From: Pseudomonadota bacterium
Lineage (GTDB): Bacteria; Pseudomonadota; Gammaproteobacteria; Burkholderiales; Burkholderiaceae_C
Reading direction: 5' to 3'
NCBI GenBank assembly: GCA_018241405.1
Contig: JAFEDY010000010.1
Coordinates: 1 to 62,972 of the forward strand
DNA length: 62,972 bases
The notes beneath the pieces were generated by a model. The model was not told the origin of the DNA. It worked only from the letters and a program-made list of their open reading frames with translations, and ran no database searches. Below, one piece after another: positions 42,327 to 50,798 of the stretch (its first letter is position 1; every line of letters begins with the position of its first letter). A program made the translations under genes and the position numbers.

Positions 42327-44093
42327 ATGTACCAGGAAGTCAGCGAGCGCAATATCCCCGCCATTCAGGGCGATCAGGTCGCCACCCACTACGATCAGGT
42401 TCGAGCCATCTTCGATGTTCTTCACGGCAAAAAGGAAGCCGATCTGCTGCTGAAGAATTTGAATATCCTGGATGTTCACAGCGAAAGCGTCTACCAGGGT
42501 TCTATCCTGGTCTATAACAAGCGCATCGTGGCCTTGAATCCCGATGAGGCGGCCATCAAGGTACGCCAGGTTTTTGACGGTGAAGGGCTCTATGCAATTC
42601 CCGGCCTGATCGATGCGCACGTGCATTTTGAGGCGCAACTGGCGCATCCCGTAGCCTTTGGCGAGGCCATCGTTCCCTGTGGCACGACAACGATATTCTC
42701 CGAATGCCTGGATTTCGTGAGCGCCGCAGGCCCCGAGGCCATCCCGGCCACCGCAGGCTTGTTCAAAGATCACCAAAACCTGCCCTACCGCGTGTTTGCC
42801 TTTGCCCCTGGCAAGAAGACCTCGGTGCAGGTGACCGAGGCCCTGCTGAACATGGAGCCCTTCATCGGCCTGGGCGAACTGGCGCACCTGACCTACAGCG
42901 TGGGCAATGACGACGATTTTCGCAAATCGGCCCTGGGCCGCGCCAAGGGCGGCTTCATGAACACGCACTGGGGCGTGACGGCACTGTCGGACATGATGCT
43001 CAACTACATGCCCGCGATCGGCGCTTTTGCCAACCACGACGTGTGGAAGGAAGACGATATTGAGAAAAGCGTGCGCTATGGCCTGCAAACGCAAATCAAG
43101 TTTGGCGTTGGCAGCCCCGAGGTGATCAAGACCATGCTGCGTGCCATCGTCAAGCGCAAGTGGCCCACTGAGAACTTCCAGCTGTGCGCGGACAATATCT
43201 CCGTCGATCGCGTGCTGACCAAGGGCCATATGGACTGGATCATCTCGCTGTGCGCGGAAATGGGCATCGACCCGATCCAGGCCATCAAGATGGCCACGCT
43301 GCATACGGCCCGCGCCTTCCGTATGGAAAACAAGATTGGCTCGCTCACTCCCGGCCGCTTCGCCGACATTGTGCTGACCGACAGCCTCTCCAAGATCAAT
43401 CCCCGTTTTGTCTTCAAGGACGGCGAATTGGTGGCAAAAGACCGCAAGATGCTCAAACAGGTCCAAATCGACTATTCCGGCATGGCAAAGCAGCCTGTGC
43501 CCGGCCTGGGCGATTTGACGGCAGTGCAACTGGATCTGGTTCCGCTGGAGGTCTCTGCCGACGGGTCGCAGGCCAAGGTGCTGTTGTTCGACGTGTATGG
43601 CCGTGGCCATGAAAAGTTCTTCCAGGAAGTCTGGGTGCCGTTCCAGGGCGGCAAGGTCGTTCCTGAGTACAAGGGCGTCAAGCTCAACCGCATCTCGGTC
43701 GTCCAGCGCTATGCCAACGGTAAGCGCCATGTGGTGAATGGCCTGTTCAAGGGCGTCTCTATCGAAAAGGGGGCCGTAGCGACCTTCTGGCCCGCACCCA
43801 AGGCCTACTTCGTCGTGGTGGGGGGCGAAAGCGCCGAAATGCTGCATTGCCTGCAACAGGTGGACAGCCATGTGGGTGGCTGCATCGTCACCGAAGACAA
43901 GCAAGTCAAGGCCATGCTACCGCTGGACATCTATGGCGTCATGGCCAACATGGATCTGGCGCAATTGCTGCAGGGCACACGCGAGATAGACGCGGCGCTG
44001 ACGGCAATAGGCAACTATAACGAGGGCGAACCGGTCGTGAACAAGCTCCTGACCTTGTTCATCTCTCTCGATCGCTTTGGCTTCATGGTTTGA
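42327..44093 (+). CDS. Adenine-deaminase-like amidohydrolase, divergent active site
   Basis: This 588-residue protein of the COG1001 (Ade) type has the beta-domain N-terminus, the metal motif LIDAHVHFEAQ (residues about 94-104), PCGTTTIFSE, GLGELAHLTYSVGN, an ANHDVWKEDD in place of the usual SDHE, and CADNISVDRVLTKGHMDWI where adenine deaminases have TDDR...GH. The C-terminal Ade domain (GGCIVTEDKQVKAMLPLDIYGVMANMD) follows. Metal ligands appear conserved but the substrate-facing loops differ, including loss of the DGHAPGL segment. It may act on another purine-like amide; adenine itself is uncertain. The AT-rich upstream region holds an FNR box, and base use is more AT-rich than the flanks. 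Confidence 0.82.
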   Translation: MYQEVSERNIPAIQGDQVATHYDQVRAIFDVLHGKKEADLLLKNLNILDVHSESVYQGSILVYNKRIVALNPDEAAIKVRQVFDGEGLYAIPGLIDAHVHFEAQLAHPVAFGEAIVPCGTTTIFSECLDFVSAAGPEAIPATAGLFKDHQNLPYRVFAFAPGKKTSVQVTEALLNMEPFIGLGELAHLTYSVGNDDDFRKSALGRAKGGFMNTHWGVTALSDMMLNYMPAIGAFANHDVWKEDDIEKSVRYGLQTQIKFGVGSPEVIKTMLRAIVKRKWPTENFQLCADNISVDRVLTKGHMDWIISLCAEMGIDPIQAIKMATLHTARAFRMENKIGSLTPGRFADIVLTDSLSKINPRFVFKDGELVAKDRKMLKQVQIDYSGMAKQPVPGLGDLTAVQLDLVPLEVSADGSQAKVLLFDVYGRGHEKFFQEVWVPFQGGKVVPEYKGVKLNRISVVQRYANGKRHVVNGLFKGVSIEKGAVATFWPAPKAYFVVVGGESAEMLHCLQQVDSHVGGCIVTEDKQVKAMLPLDIYGVMANMDLAQLLQGTREIDAALTAIGNYNEGEPVVNKLLTLFISLDRFGFMV

Positions 44094-44140
44094 CAGGGGG
44101 AACCCGGCAAATGCCCCAGGGTATTGCCGGTGACAGGGAA

Positions 44141-44171
44141 GCCGGGGGCTGAGTTACGAGCGGCCCCCGGC
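44141..44171 (+). terminator. Strong hairpin after the amidohydrolase gene
   Basis: GCCGGGGGC (44141-44149) and GCCCCCGGC (44163-44171) form a 9-bp GC stem around a 13-nt loop, 48 bp past the stop. No T-run follows, so it could be an mRNA-stability or attenuation element between the amidohydrolase and the membrane protein gene. Confidence 0.55.
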
Positions 44172-44267
44172 GGACTGTCGCAACCCCTTAAACCGAAACC
44201 GGGCCCCTAGCAATACATGAGCGGCCCGCACTATTCACGACAATGGCAGACATCCAAGGAGACAACC

Positions 44268-44987
44268 ATGGCGCACCATGCCAAAGAAGCAGAAATCGTT
44301 GATACCGGTAACCTCAAGCGGCGCTGGGCCACCTATATCGCGGGCATTTACATCCTGACCCTGGGCGTGAGCTTGGCGATCCGAGCAGGCATCGGCATAT
44401 CGCCCCAAAGCAGCCTGACCCGCACAATGACCCTGGTCTACCCATCGCTGACCCAGGGCACTTACAACTTCATGCTCGAACTGATCATGTTGTTCCTGAC
44501 CTACTTGGTCTTGCCCAAGGATTTCAAGCTGAAAAATTTTGCTTCCTTGATTCCTGCTTTTGTGCTGGCGGCATTTTTGGATTTGAATCTGATGCTGACC
44601 AAGGCGATTGGATTTGACGTTTATTACCAGAAATTCCTTCTACTCGCATTTGCCGATGCATTGCTGGCCTTGGGCTTGTTCATGATGATTCGCGCCAACC
44701 TTGTCCTCATGCCGGTCGACATGTTTGTCAATACACTCTTCAAACGGATGGGCTGGAAATGGGGCAACATTAAAACTACCTTCGACTGCACATTGCTTGT
44801 GACATCTGCACTGATCGGCTTGTCCTTCCTGGGTGAACCAAAATTCATCCGCGAGGGCACCATCATGAATGCCATCCTGGTGGGTCAATATATCAAACTG
44901 TATTTCTTCCTATTCAAAAAAATAAATGCACCCAAGCAACCACCCGTCGACTTGACTGGTGCGCAAATGGTAGAGACGGTTAAGTAA
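44268..44987 (+). CDS. YczE/YitT-type integral membrane protein (possible transporter)
   Basis: This 239-residue protein has five to six helices and the YczE/YyaS/YitT family pattern (YIAGIYILTLGVSLAIRAGIGISPQSSLTRTMTLVYPSLTQG, then LVLMPVDMFVNTLFKRMGWKWGNIKTTFD). Members are putative transporters. The ATG at 44268 was chosen because an AAGGAG ribosome-binding site precedes it at the right distance; the one at 44217 has none. It lies between the amidohydrolase and a porin, so it may carry the same substrate across the inner membrane. Its codons are AT-richer than the flanks. Confidence 0.82.
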   Translation: MAHHAKEAEIVDTGNLKRRWATYIAGIYILTLGVSLAIRAGIGISPQSSLTRTMTLVYPSLTQGTYNFMLELIMLFLTYLVLPKDFKLKNFASLIPAFVLAAFLDLNLMLTKAIGFDVYYQKFLLLAFADALLALGLFMMIRANLVLMPVDMFVNTLFKRMGWKWGNIKTTFDCTLLVTSALIGLSFLGEPKFIREGTIMNAILVGQYIKLYFFLFKKINAPKQPPVDLTGAQMVETVK

Positions 44988-45089
44988 GCAGCACGTAGTC
45001 GACGTGGGTATGCCACAGCATGCCTGCACAGTAGTACGTATACGTGATGAAAAGCGCATTTATTTCATTGGGATATTTGGATTATTAAC

Positions 45090-46157
45090 ATGCAGAAAAA
45101 TTTGATTGCAGCCCTTGCGGTGGGAACGGCTTGCGGAGGCGCATGGGCGCAAAGCATTACCCTGTCCGGGTTGGTCGATGCCTATGTCGGCTCGATGCAG
45201 TCCTCGGGCAGCAAGCGTGTGAGCGCCGTCAACTCCAGCGGCATGAGCACCTCCTGGTGGGGCATGGAGGGCAGGGAGGATCTGGGAGGCGGGCTGAAGG
45301 CTGAGTTCAAGGTCGGTGGATATCTACGCAACGACACCGGCGCCACAGGGCGGTTCAATGGCAACGAGACCTTCTTCAGCCGCAATGCCTACGTCGGTCT
45401 GGCGGGGGACTTCGGGACTGTCCGCCTGGGGCGTGATGGCGCACCGAATTTCCTGCCAACGGCGCTGTTCAACGCCTTTGGCGACTCCTTCACCTTCTCG
45501 CCCATCGTTGTGCATGCCAATGTTCCACTGTTCAACGGTACAGGCTGGGAATCGGTGAATGCGGGCGATACCGGCTGGAGCAACCAGATCCGCTACACCA
45601 CTCCGAATTTCGGCGGCCTGACGGGCAACCTGCATTACCAGTTTGGTGAGGTGGCGGGTAACAACAGCAACCGCAACATAGGGGCCAGCTTTCTGTATTT
45701 CCAGGGCCGTTTCGGTCTGGGCGGTTTTGTGCACCGGGTGCGCATGGATAACCCGCTGGCGGGTACCGTGGGCAACATCAAGCTGGGATTCTCCCAGCAG
45801 GATGCATGGATGCTGTCAGGCAAGGCGGGCTGGGGCCAGGCCAATTTCTATGCCAATTACGAGCAGGCAAAGAACAACAACTATGCGGGCGCGCCGGGCG
45901 AGGCTAAAAGCAAAACCTGGAGCCTGAGTGCCGACTATGCGGTGGGGCAAGGCAAGGTGCTGGCGGGTTTCGCCAGCACGAAATGGACGGGGACTCCCGG
46001 TGTGGTTCTGGATGGCCGCAAACGCGATACCTTGTCGCTGGGCTATGACCACAACCTTTCCAAGCGCACCGACCTGTACGCTGTATACATGAATGACAAG
46101 ATCACGGGCTTCAACAATGGCAACTCTTATGCCGTTGGTGTACGCCATCGTTTCTGA
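45090..46157 (+). CDS. Gram-negative porin (Burkholderiales OmpC/Omp32-like)
   Basis: This 355-residue outer-membrane porin has a signal peptide ending AWAQS (QSITLSGLVDAYVG begins the mature part), the family segment GMEGREDLGGGLKAEFKVGGYL, NAYVGLAGDFGTVRLGRDG and the C-terminal AVGVRHRF with terminal Phe. It is the third member of the LysR-linked module. It probably provides outer-membrane uptake for the same compound. An AT-rich stretch (45020-45089) precedes it and may hold a promoter of its own. Confidence 0.93.
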   Translation: MQKNLIAALAVGTACGGAWAQSITLSGLVDAYVGSMQSSGSKRVSAVNSSGMSTSWWGMEGREDLGGGLKAEFKVGGYLRNDTGATGRFNGNETFFSRNAYVGLAGDFGTVRLGRDGAPNFLPTALFNAFGDSFTFSPIVVHANVPLFNGTGWESVNAGDTGWSNQIRYTTPNFGGLTGNLHYQFGEVAGNNSNRNIGASFLYFQGRFGLGGFVHRVRMDNPLAGTVGNIKLGFSQQDAWMLSGKAGWGQANFYANYEQAKNNNYAGAPGEAKSKTWSLSADYAVGQGKVLAGFASTKWTGTPGVVLDGRKRDTLSLGYDHNLSKRTDLYAVYMNDKITGFNNGNSYAVGVRHRF

Positions 46158-46211
46158 GGCATAGTGCTATGAATTGCAAGCGGCGCCCTCGGGCGCCGTT
46201 TGTCGTCCCAT

Positions 46212-47663
46212 TCACACGGCCCCGACCACTTTCCTCCAACTGCGCCAAAACCCCGGCTCTTGCGTGGTGGCGAAGTTGATGCGCATCAGCGTGCAGGGCC
46301 GACGCGTGGCGTGAAACAAGGCGCCGGGGGCGATCAGGTAGCCCTCGTCCAGCATGCGCTGGGCCAGCATGTCGGTGTCCACGCCGGTATCCACCCAGCC
46401 GAACAGGCCCGCGGGCTCGGCGGCGAAGCGGCAGCCGGCCTCCAGCGCCAGCTGCACGCTGCGCGCACGCGCCTGGTCCAGGCGCTGGCGCATGCGCTCG
46501 GCGTGGCGGCGCAGCTGGCCCTGGTCTATGCACAGGGCCAGGGCCTTTTCGAGGATGGAGGGCGTGGTCAGCGTGGACAGCAGCTTGGTGTCCAGCAGGC
46601 GCTCGACCAGCTCGGGCGGTGCGGCCAGGTAGCCCACGCGCCAGTTGGGCGCCAGGATCTTGGCGAAGCCGTTGACGTAGATGGTGCGGCGCAGGCCGTC
46701 GAGCGCGGACAGGCGCGTGGCGTGCGCGGGCGCGATATGGCCGTAGGTGTCGTCCTCGACGATGTGAAAACCATGCTGCCCGGCCAGCTGCAGCAGCTGG
46801 TGCGCTGCTGCGGGCGAGAGGTTGTAGCCCGTGGGGTTGTGCAGCACGCTCACGCTCACGAACAGCCTGGGCGCGTGCAGCTCGCAGTAGCGCGCCATCA
46901 CCGCCAGGTCCGGCCCGGCGGGGCCGCGCGGCACGGGCAGCACGCGCATGCCCAGGGCGTCGAGGCGGGCGAACTCCACGCTCCAGCCCGGCTCTTCGAC
47001 CATCACCGGGTCGCCCGCCTTGAGCAGGGTGCGGCTCACGATGTCCAGCGCCTGCGTGGCGCCCACGGTGGTCATGATCTGCTCGGGCCGCGCGGCAATA
47101 TCGATGTCGGCCATGCGCCGCGCCAGGGCCGCGCGCAGGCCGGCGTCGCCCATGGGCTCGCCGTAGCTCAGCGACCCGCCCTGCAGCGCCGGGCTGGCGG
47201 TGATTCTGCGCACGGCGGCGGGCAGGAAGCGCGCCTCCTCCAGCCAGGCCACGGGCAGCACGCCCGAGCCGGGCTGGGGCTTGGCCGACGCCTGATAGAA
47301 CATGCCGCGCATCAGCGCCGTGGCGTTGATCTGCGAGCCGGTCATGCGCACGCCTATGGTGCCCAGTGGTGATGTTGCTCCTGAATGCATAGCTTCCAGC
47401 GCTTGCCCCTCTTGCGCTGGCGGTGTTTTTTGCACGAAGTCACGCACATAGAAGCCGCGCTGGCGCCGCGCCTCCACCAGGCCCAGCGCCAGCAGCTTGT
47501 CGTAGGCCGCCACCACGGTGTAGGGGCTCACGCCCTGCTGGCGCGCACATTCGCGGACCGAGGGCAGGCGGGCCCCTGCGGGCAGCAGGCGCGCGCGTAT
47601 GCGCTCGGCAAAGCGCTCTGCCAGCTGTTCGGTCAGGCTGCGGTCGGGCGTGCGGGTGAGCAT
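46212..47663 (-). CDS. MocR/PdxR-type GntR regulator with aminotransferase-like domain
   Basis: The 483-residue protein has an N-terminal GntR wHTH (LTEQLAERFAERIRARLLPAGARLPSVRECARQQGVSPYTVVAAYDKLLALGLVEARRQRGFYV) and a C-terminal PLP-fold type I domain (about 120-480) with NPTGYNLSP, VEDDTYGHI and NGFAKILAPNWRVGYLA, where the PLP Lys is in FAKIL. The linker (about 78-96) is encoded by a copy of the window's palindromic repeat kept in frame. It is divergent from an EamA-type exporter across 241 bp with four CTGTA/TACAG motifs, the usual MocR layout. Confidence 0.9.
   Translation of the reverse strand: MLTRTPDRSLTEQLAERFAERIRARLLPAGARLPSVRECARQQGVSPYTVVAAYDKLLALGLVEARRQRGFYVRDFVQKTPPAQEGQALEAMHSGATSPLGTIGVRMTGSQINATALMRGMFYQASAKPQPGSGVLPVAWLEEARFLPAAVRRITASPALQGGSLSYGEPMGDAGLRAALARRMADIDIAARPEQIMTTVGATQALDIVSRTLLKAGDPVMVEEPGWSVEFARLDALGMRVLPVPRGPAGPDLAVMARYCELHAPRLFVSVSVLHNPTGYNLSPAAAHQLLQLAGQHGFHIVEDDTYGHIAPAHATRLSALDGLRRTIYVNGFAKILAPNWRVGYLAAPPELVERLLDTKLLSTLTTPSILEKALALCIDQGQLRRHAERMRQRLDQARARSVQLALEAGCRFAAEPAGLFGWVDTGVDTDMLAQRMLDEGYLIAPGALFHATRRPCTLMRINFATTQEPGFWRSWRKVVGAV
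47386..47432 (-). repeat. Palindromic repeat (family A) inside the MocR regulator's linker
   Basis: CCAGCGC (47396-47402) and GCGCTGG (47414-47420) enclose an 11-nt loop, within ATGCATAGCTTCCAGCGCTTG, which closely follows the core of the 22111 copy. The segment encodes TPPAQEGQALEAMHSG in the linker between the DNA-binding and PLP domains, keeping the frame. Confidence 0.65.
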
Positions 47664-47685
47664 GGCTGTGTCAGTCGATAGGCCT

Positions 47686-47749
47686 ATACAGTTTTTGCAT
47701 GTGTCAGGATAACTGTATTGGCACTGTAATGGTCTTGAACTCTACAGTG
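47686..47749. promoter_or_regulatory. CTGTA/TACAG operator cluster for the MocR-type regulator
   Basis: Four copies occur in 64 bp: TATACAG (about 47685-47691), two direct repeats ACTGTATTGG (47712-47721) and ACTGTAATGG (47723-47732) spaced one helical turn apart, and CTACAGTG (47742-47749). Tandem direct repeats about 11 bp apart match binding by MocR-type dimers. The sites should govern the divergent exporter and the regulator itself. Confidence 0.65.
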
Positions 47750-47904
47750 CAGCTTTCCAACCTGCAACCCCACTGCACCATGCCCCTGGTTGAATGCTCC
47801 GCCCTGCCGGTCCAGGCCACCGCCATGCGCCCCACACCGGGCGCCGACGGCACACCGTTCTCGGCGCAGGCGTCGGCATTTCCGGCCCGCTGGAGGGTGG
47901 CGAC

Positions 47905-48825
47905 ATGAGCACCTTCGCCTTGCAGCCGTCCCGCCAGGATCAGACCCTGGGCCTGTGGCTGGGCGTGCTGGGTGTGGCGATCTTTGCCGTCACCCTGCCT
48001 GCCACGCGGCTGGCCACGGGCACGCATGACCAGCCCCAGCTCTCGCCCTGGTTCGTCACGCTGGGGCGCGCGGCGCTGGCGGGACTGCTGTCGGCGGTGT
48101 TCCTGCTCGTCACGCGCTCGCCGCGGCCCGAACGGCGGCAGCTCAAGCACCTGGGCTGGGCCGTGCTGGGCAATGTGCTGGGCTACCCGCTGCTGCTGGC
48201 CTATGCGCTGCGCAGCGTCACGGCCAGCCATGCGGCCGTGGTCACGGCGCTGCTGCCGCTGGTGACGGCGGCCGTGGCCGCGCTGGTGCTGCACCAGCGC
48301 GCACGCCTGGGCTTTTGGATTTGCGCGGTGCTGGGCAGCGCGCTGGTGGTGGCGTTTTCGCTGCTGCGCGGCTGGCAGCAGGGCCATGGGTTCAGCCCGG
48401 AGGCGGCCGACGCGCTGCTCGTGGGCGCGGTGGTGGCGGCATCGGTCGGCTACATCCACGGCGCGCGCATCACGCCGGAGCTGGGCGCCGAGCGCGTGAT
48501 CTGCTGGGTCTGCCTGCTGGCGCTGCCCGCCACCCTGCCGGCCGCGCTCTGGCTGTGGCCCGCGCAGCCCGTGGCGGCATCGGCCTGGGGCGGTTTTGTG
48601 TATGTGGGCGTGTTCTCGATGTGGGCCGGCTTCTTCGCCTGGTACCGCGGCCTGGCCCTGGGCGGCGCGCTGCGCGTGAGCCAGACGCAGCTGCTGCAGC
48701 CGTTTTTCTCCATCCTGGCGGCGATGCCGCTGCTGGGCGAGCCGCTGGACATGGTGACCCTGGGCTTTGCCGCGGCGGTGGTCGCCACTGTGGCTGCAGG
48801 CAGACGCATGACAGCAGGAAGTTGA
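47905..48825 (+). CDS. EamA/DMT superfamily transporter
   Basis: This 306-residue protein has about ten helices in two EamA repeats (LGWAVLGNVLGYPLLLAYALRSVTASHAAVVTALLPLVTAAVAALVL and a second with VGVFSMWAGFFAWYRGLALGGALRVSQTQLLQPFFSILAAMPLLGEPL). Members export amino acids or metabolites. The ATG at 47905 follows a GGAGGG ribosome-binding site; a longer start at 47794 overlaps the operator cluster's downstream side and lacks support. It is divergent from a MocR-type regulator, a common pairing. Confidence 0.88.
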   Translation: MSTFALQPSRQDQTLGLWLGVLGVAIFAVTLPATRLATGTHDQPQLSPWFVTLGRAALAGLLSAVFLLVTRSPRPERRQLKHLGWAVLGNVLGYPLLLAYALRSVTASHAAVVTALLPLVTAAVAALVLHQRARLGFWICAVLGSALVVAFSLLRGWQQGHGFSPEAADALLVGAVVAASVGYIHGARITPELGAERVICWVCLLALPATLPAALWLWPAQPVAASAWGGFVYVGVFSMWAGFFAWYRGLALGGALRVSQTQLLQPFFSILAAMPLLGEPLDMVTLGFAAAVVATVAAGRRMTAGS

Positions 48826-48948
48826 CGACAGAGAATTGGCGTTGCGGTATGCTGCGCGCGCCGCTCCCACCCGCAGGGCGGCACCACGCCGCACAACGGC
48901 ATTTTTTGAGTAGATGGATGGCGTACCACGCCTATTGGAGATATACGC

Positions 48949-50130
48949 ATGACGAACTGGACCCTGGCCGCACGCGCCGCCAAGATGAATCCCTCGGTGA
49001 TCCGCGAGATCCTCAAGGTCACCGAGAAGCCCGGCATCATCAGCCTGGCGGGCGGACTGCCCTCGCCCAAGACCTTCCCCGTACAAGAATTTGCCGCAGC
49101 CTGCGCCACCGTGCTGTCGCATGACGGCCAATCGGCCCTGCAATACGCTGCCAGCGAGGGCTACCCCGCGCTGCGCGAGGCCGTTGCCCAATGGCTGCCC
49201 TGGGAGGTGGATCCGGCCCAGGTCTTGATCACCACCGGCTCCCAGCAGGGCCTGGACCTGGTGGCCAAGGTGCTGGTGGACGCCGGCAGCCGCGTGCTGG
49301 TCGAAACCCCCACCTACCTGGGCGCGCTGCAGGCCTTCACGCCGATGGAGCCGCACATCGTCAGCGTGGCCAGCGACGACCAGGGCCCGCTGGTGGAGGA
49401 CTTCGTGGCCCAGGCCGGCAGCGGCGCCGACCGCGCGCGCTTCATGTACCTGCTGCCCAACTTCCAGAACCCCACCGGCCGCACCATGAGCGAGGAGCGC
49501 CGCGCCGCGATGTCGGCCCGGGCGGCCGAGCTGGGCATCCCGCTGATCGAGGACAACCCCTACGGCGACCTGTGGTTCGACCAGCCGCCGCCGGCACCGC
49601 TGACGGCCCGCAACCCCGAGGGCTGCATCTACCTCGGGTCATTCTCCAAGGTGCTGGCGCCCGGCCTGCGCCTGGGCTATGTGGTGGCGCCCAAGGCCAT
49701 GTACCCCAAGCTGCTGCAGGCCAAGCAGGCGGCCGACCTGCACACGCCCAGCTTCAACCAGCGCATCGTCGCCGAGGTGCTCAAGGATGGCTTCCTGGAG
49801 CGCCATGTGCCCACGATACGCGCGCTCTACAAGCACCAGCGCGACGCCATGCTGGCGGCGCTGGAGCGCGAAATGGCCGGCCTGGGCGTGCACTGGAACA
49901 GCCCGGCCGGCGGCATGTTCCTGTGGGTGCGCCTGCCCGAAGGCATGAACGCCGCCGCGCTGCTGCCCGAGGCCGTGGAGCGCAACGTGGCCTTCGTGCC
50001 CGGCGCCGCCTTCTACGCCGACCATGGCGACCAGCGCACGCTGCGCCTGTCCTTCGTCACGGCCAGCGCCGCGCAGATCGACACCGGCATCGCCGCGCTG
50101 GCGGCGACGATTCGCGCACGCCTGGGCTGA
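48949..50130 (+). CDS. PLP-dependent aminotransferase, class I/II (2-aminoadipate/LysN-like)
   Basis: This 393-residue fold-type I aminotransferase begins NPSVIREILKVTEKPGIISLAGGLPSPKTFP, the LysN/2-aminoadipate aminotransferase opening. The PLP core includes LLPNFQNPTGRTMS, IEDNPYGDLWF and GSFSKVLAPGLRLGYVVAP with the PLP Lys, and FVPGAAFYADHGDQRTLRLSFV with the carboxylate-binding Arg. It follows the DMT exporter by 123 bp. The amino-acid donor is unknown. Confidence 0.9.
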   Translation: MTNWTLAARAAKMNPSVIREILKVTEKPGIISLAGGLPSPKTFPVQEFAAACATVLSHDGQSALQYAASEGYPALREAVAQWLPWEVDPAQVLITTGSQQGLDLVAKVLVDAGSRVLVETPTYLGALQAFTPMEPHIVSVASDDQGPLVEDFVAQAGSGADRARFMYLLPNFQNPTGRTMSEERRAAMSARAAELGIPLIEDNPYGDLWFDQPPPAPLTARNPEGCIYLGSFSKVLAPGLRLGYVVAPKAMYPKLLQAKQAADLHTPSFNQRIVAEVLKDGFLERHVPTIRALYKHQRDAMLAALEREMAGLGVHWNSPAGGMFLWVRLPEGMNAAALLPEAVERNVAFVPGAAFYADHGDQRTLRLSFVTASAAQIDTGIAALAATIRARLG

Positions 50131-50135
50131 GGGCC

Positions 50136-50756
50136 ATGCTGCGGCTGTGGGGGCGGCTGTCGTCCATCAACGTGCGCAAGGTGGTCTGGGCCCTGCAGGA
50201 GCTGGGCCTGCCCTTCCAGCGCACCGACGCGGGCGGGCAGTTCGGCCTGGTGCGCGAGCCCGCCTTCCTGGCCCTCAACCCCAACGGCCTGGTGCCGCTG
50301 CTTGAAGACGATGGCCTCGCGCTGTGGGAGTCCAACACCCTCGTGCGCTACCTGTGCGCGCGCCACGCGGGCGGCACGCTCTACCCCGAGCCCCTGCCTG
50401 CGCGCTTTGTGGCCGAGCAGTGGATGGACTGGCAACAGACCACGCTCAACCCCGCCGGGCGTGACGCCTTCGTGCAATGGATACGCACGCCCGCGCCGCA
50501 GCGTGACATGGCGCTGATCGCGCAGTCGGTGGCGGCCACCGGGCCGCTGCTTGCCCTGCTCAATGAGAGGCTGGCGCGGCAGCCCTACCTGGCGGGCGAT
50601 TCCTTCACCATGGCCGACATTCCCGTGGGCTGCGAGATTCATCGCTGGTGGGGTCTGCCCCTGGAGCGTGCGCCGCTACCGCACCTGGAGCGCTGGTACC
50701 AGTCGCTGCAGGCGCGCGCCGGCGCACGCGGCGTGCTGGACCTGGCGCTGTCCTGA
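50136..50756 (+). CDS. Glutathione S-transferase family protein (second copy)
   Basis: This 206-residue GST starts LRLWGRLSSINVRKVVWALQELGLPFQRTDAGGQFG and has the glutathione-binding segment LVPLLEDDGLALWESNTLVRYL. The C-terminal helical domain ends with YLAGDSFTMADIPVGCEIHRWW. It begins 5 bp after the aminotransferase stop, so it is co-transcribed. It is not closely similar to the GST at 15915. Its catalytic residue may be the Ser in the LSSINVRK segment. Confidence 0.9.
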   Translation: MLRLWGRLSSINVRKVVWALQELGLPFQRTDAGGQFGLVREPAFLALNPNGLVPLLEDDGLALWESNTLVRYLCARHAGGTLYPEPLPARFVAEQWMDWQQTTLNPAGRDAFVQWIRTPAPQRDMALIAQSVAATGPLLALLNERLARQPYLAGDSFTMADIPVGCEIHRWWGLPLERAPLPHLERWYQSLQARAGARGVLDLALS

Positions 50757-50798
50757 AGCCGACGCCCCCATCACCCAGCCGCCCGACGAGGCCCGCGC

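Noticed and set aside
47794..47904. A longer start for the EamA exporter at 47794
   Set aside because: The extra 37 residues are not hydrophobic or conserved-looking, and a good ribosome-binding site precedes the ATG at 47905.
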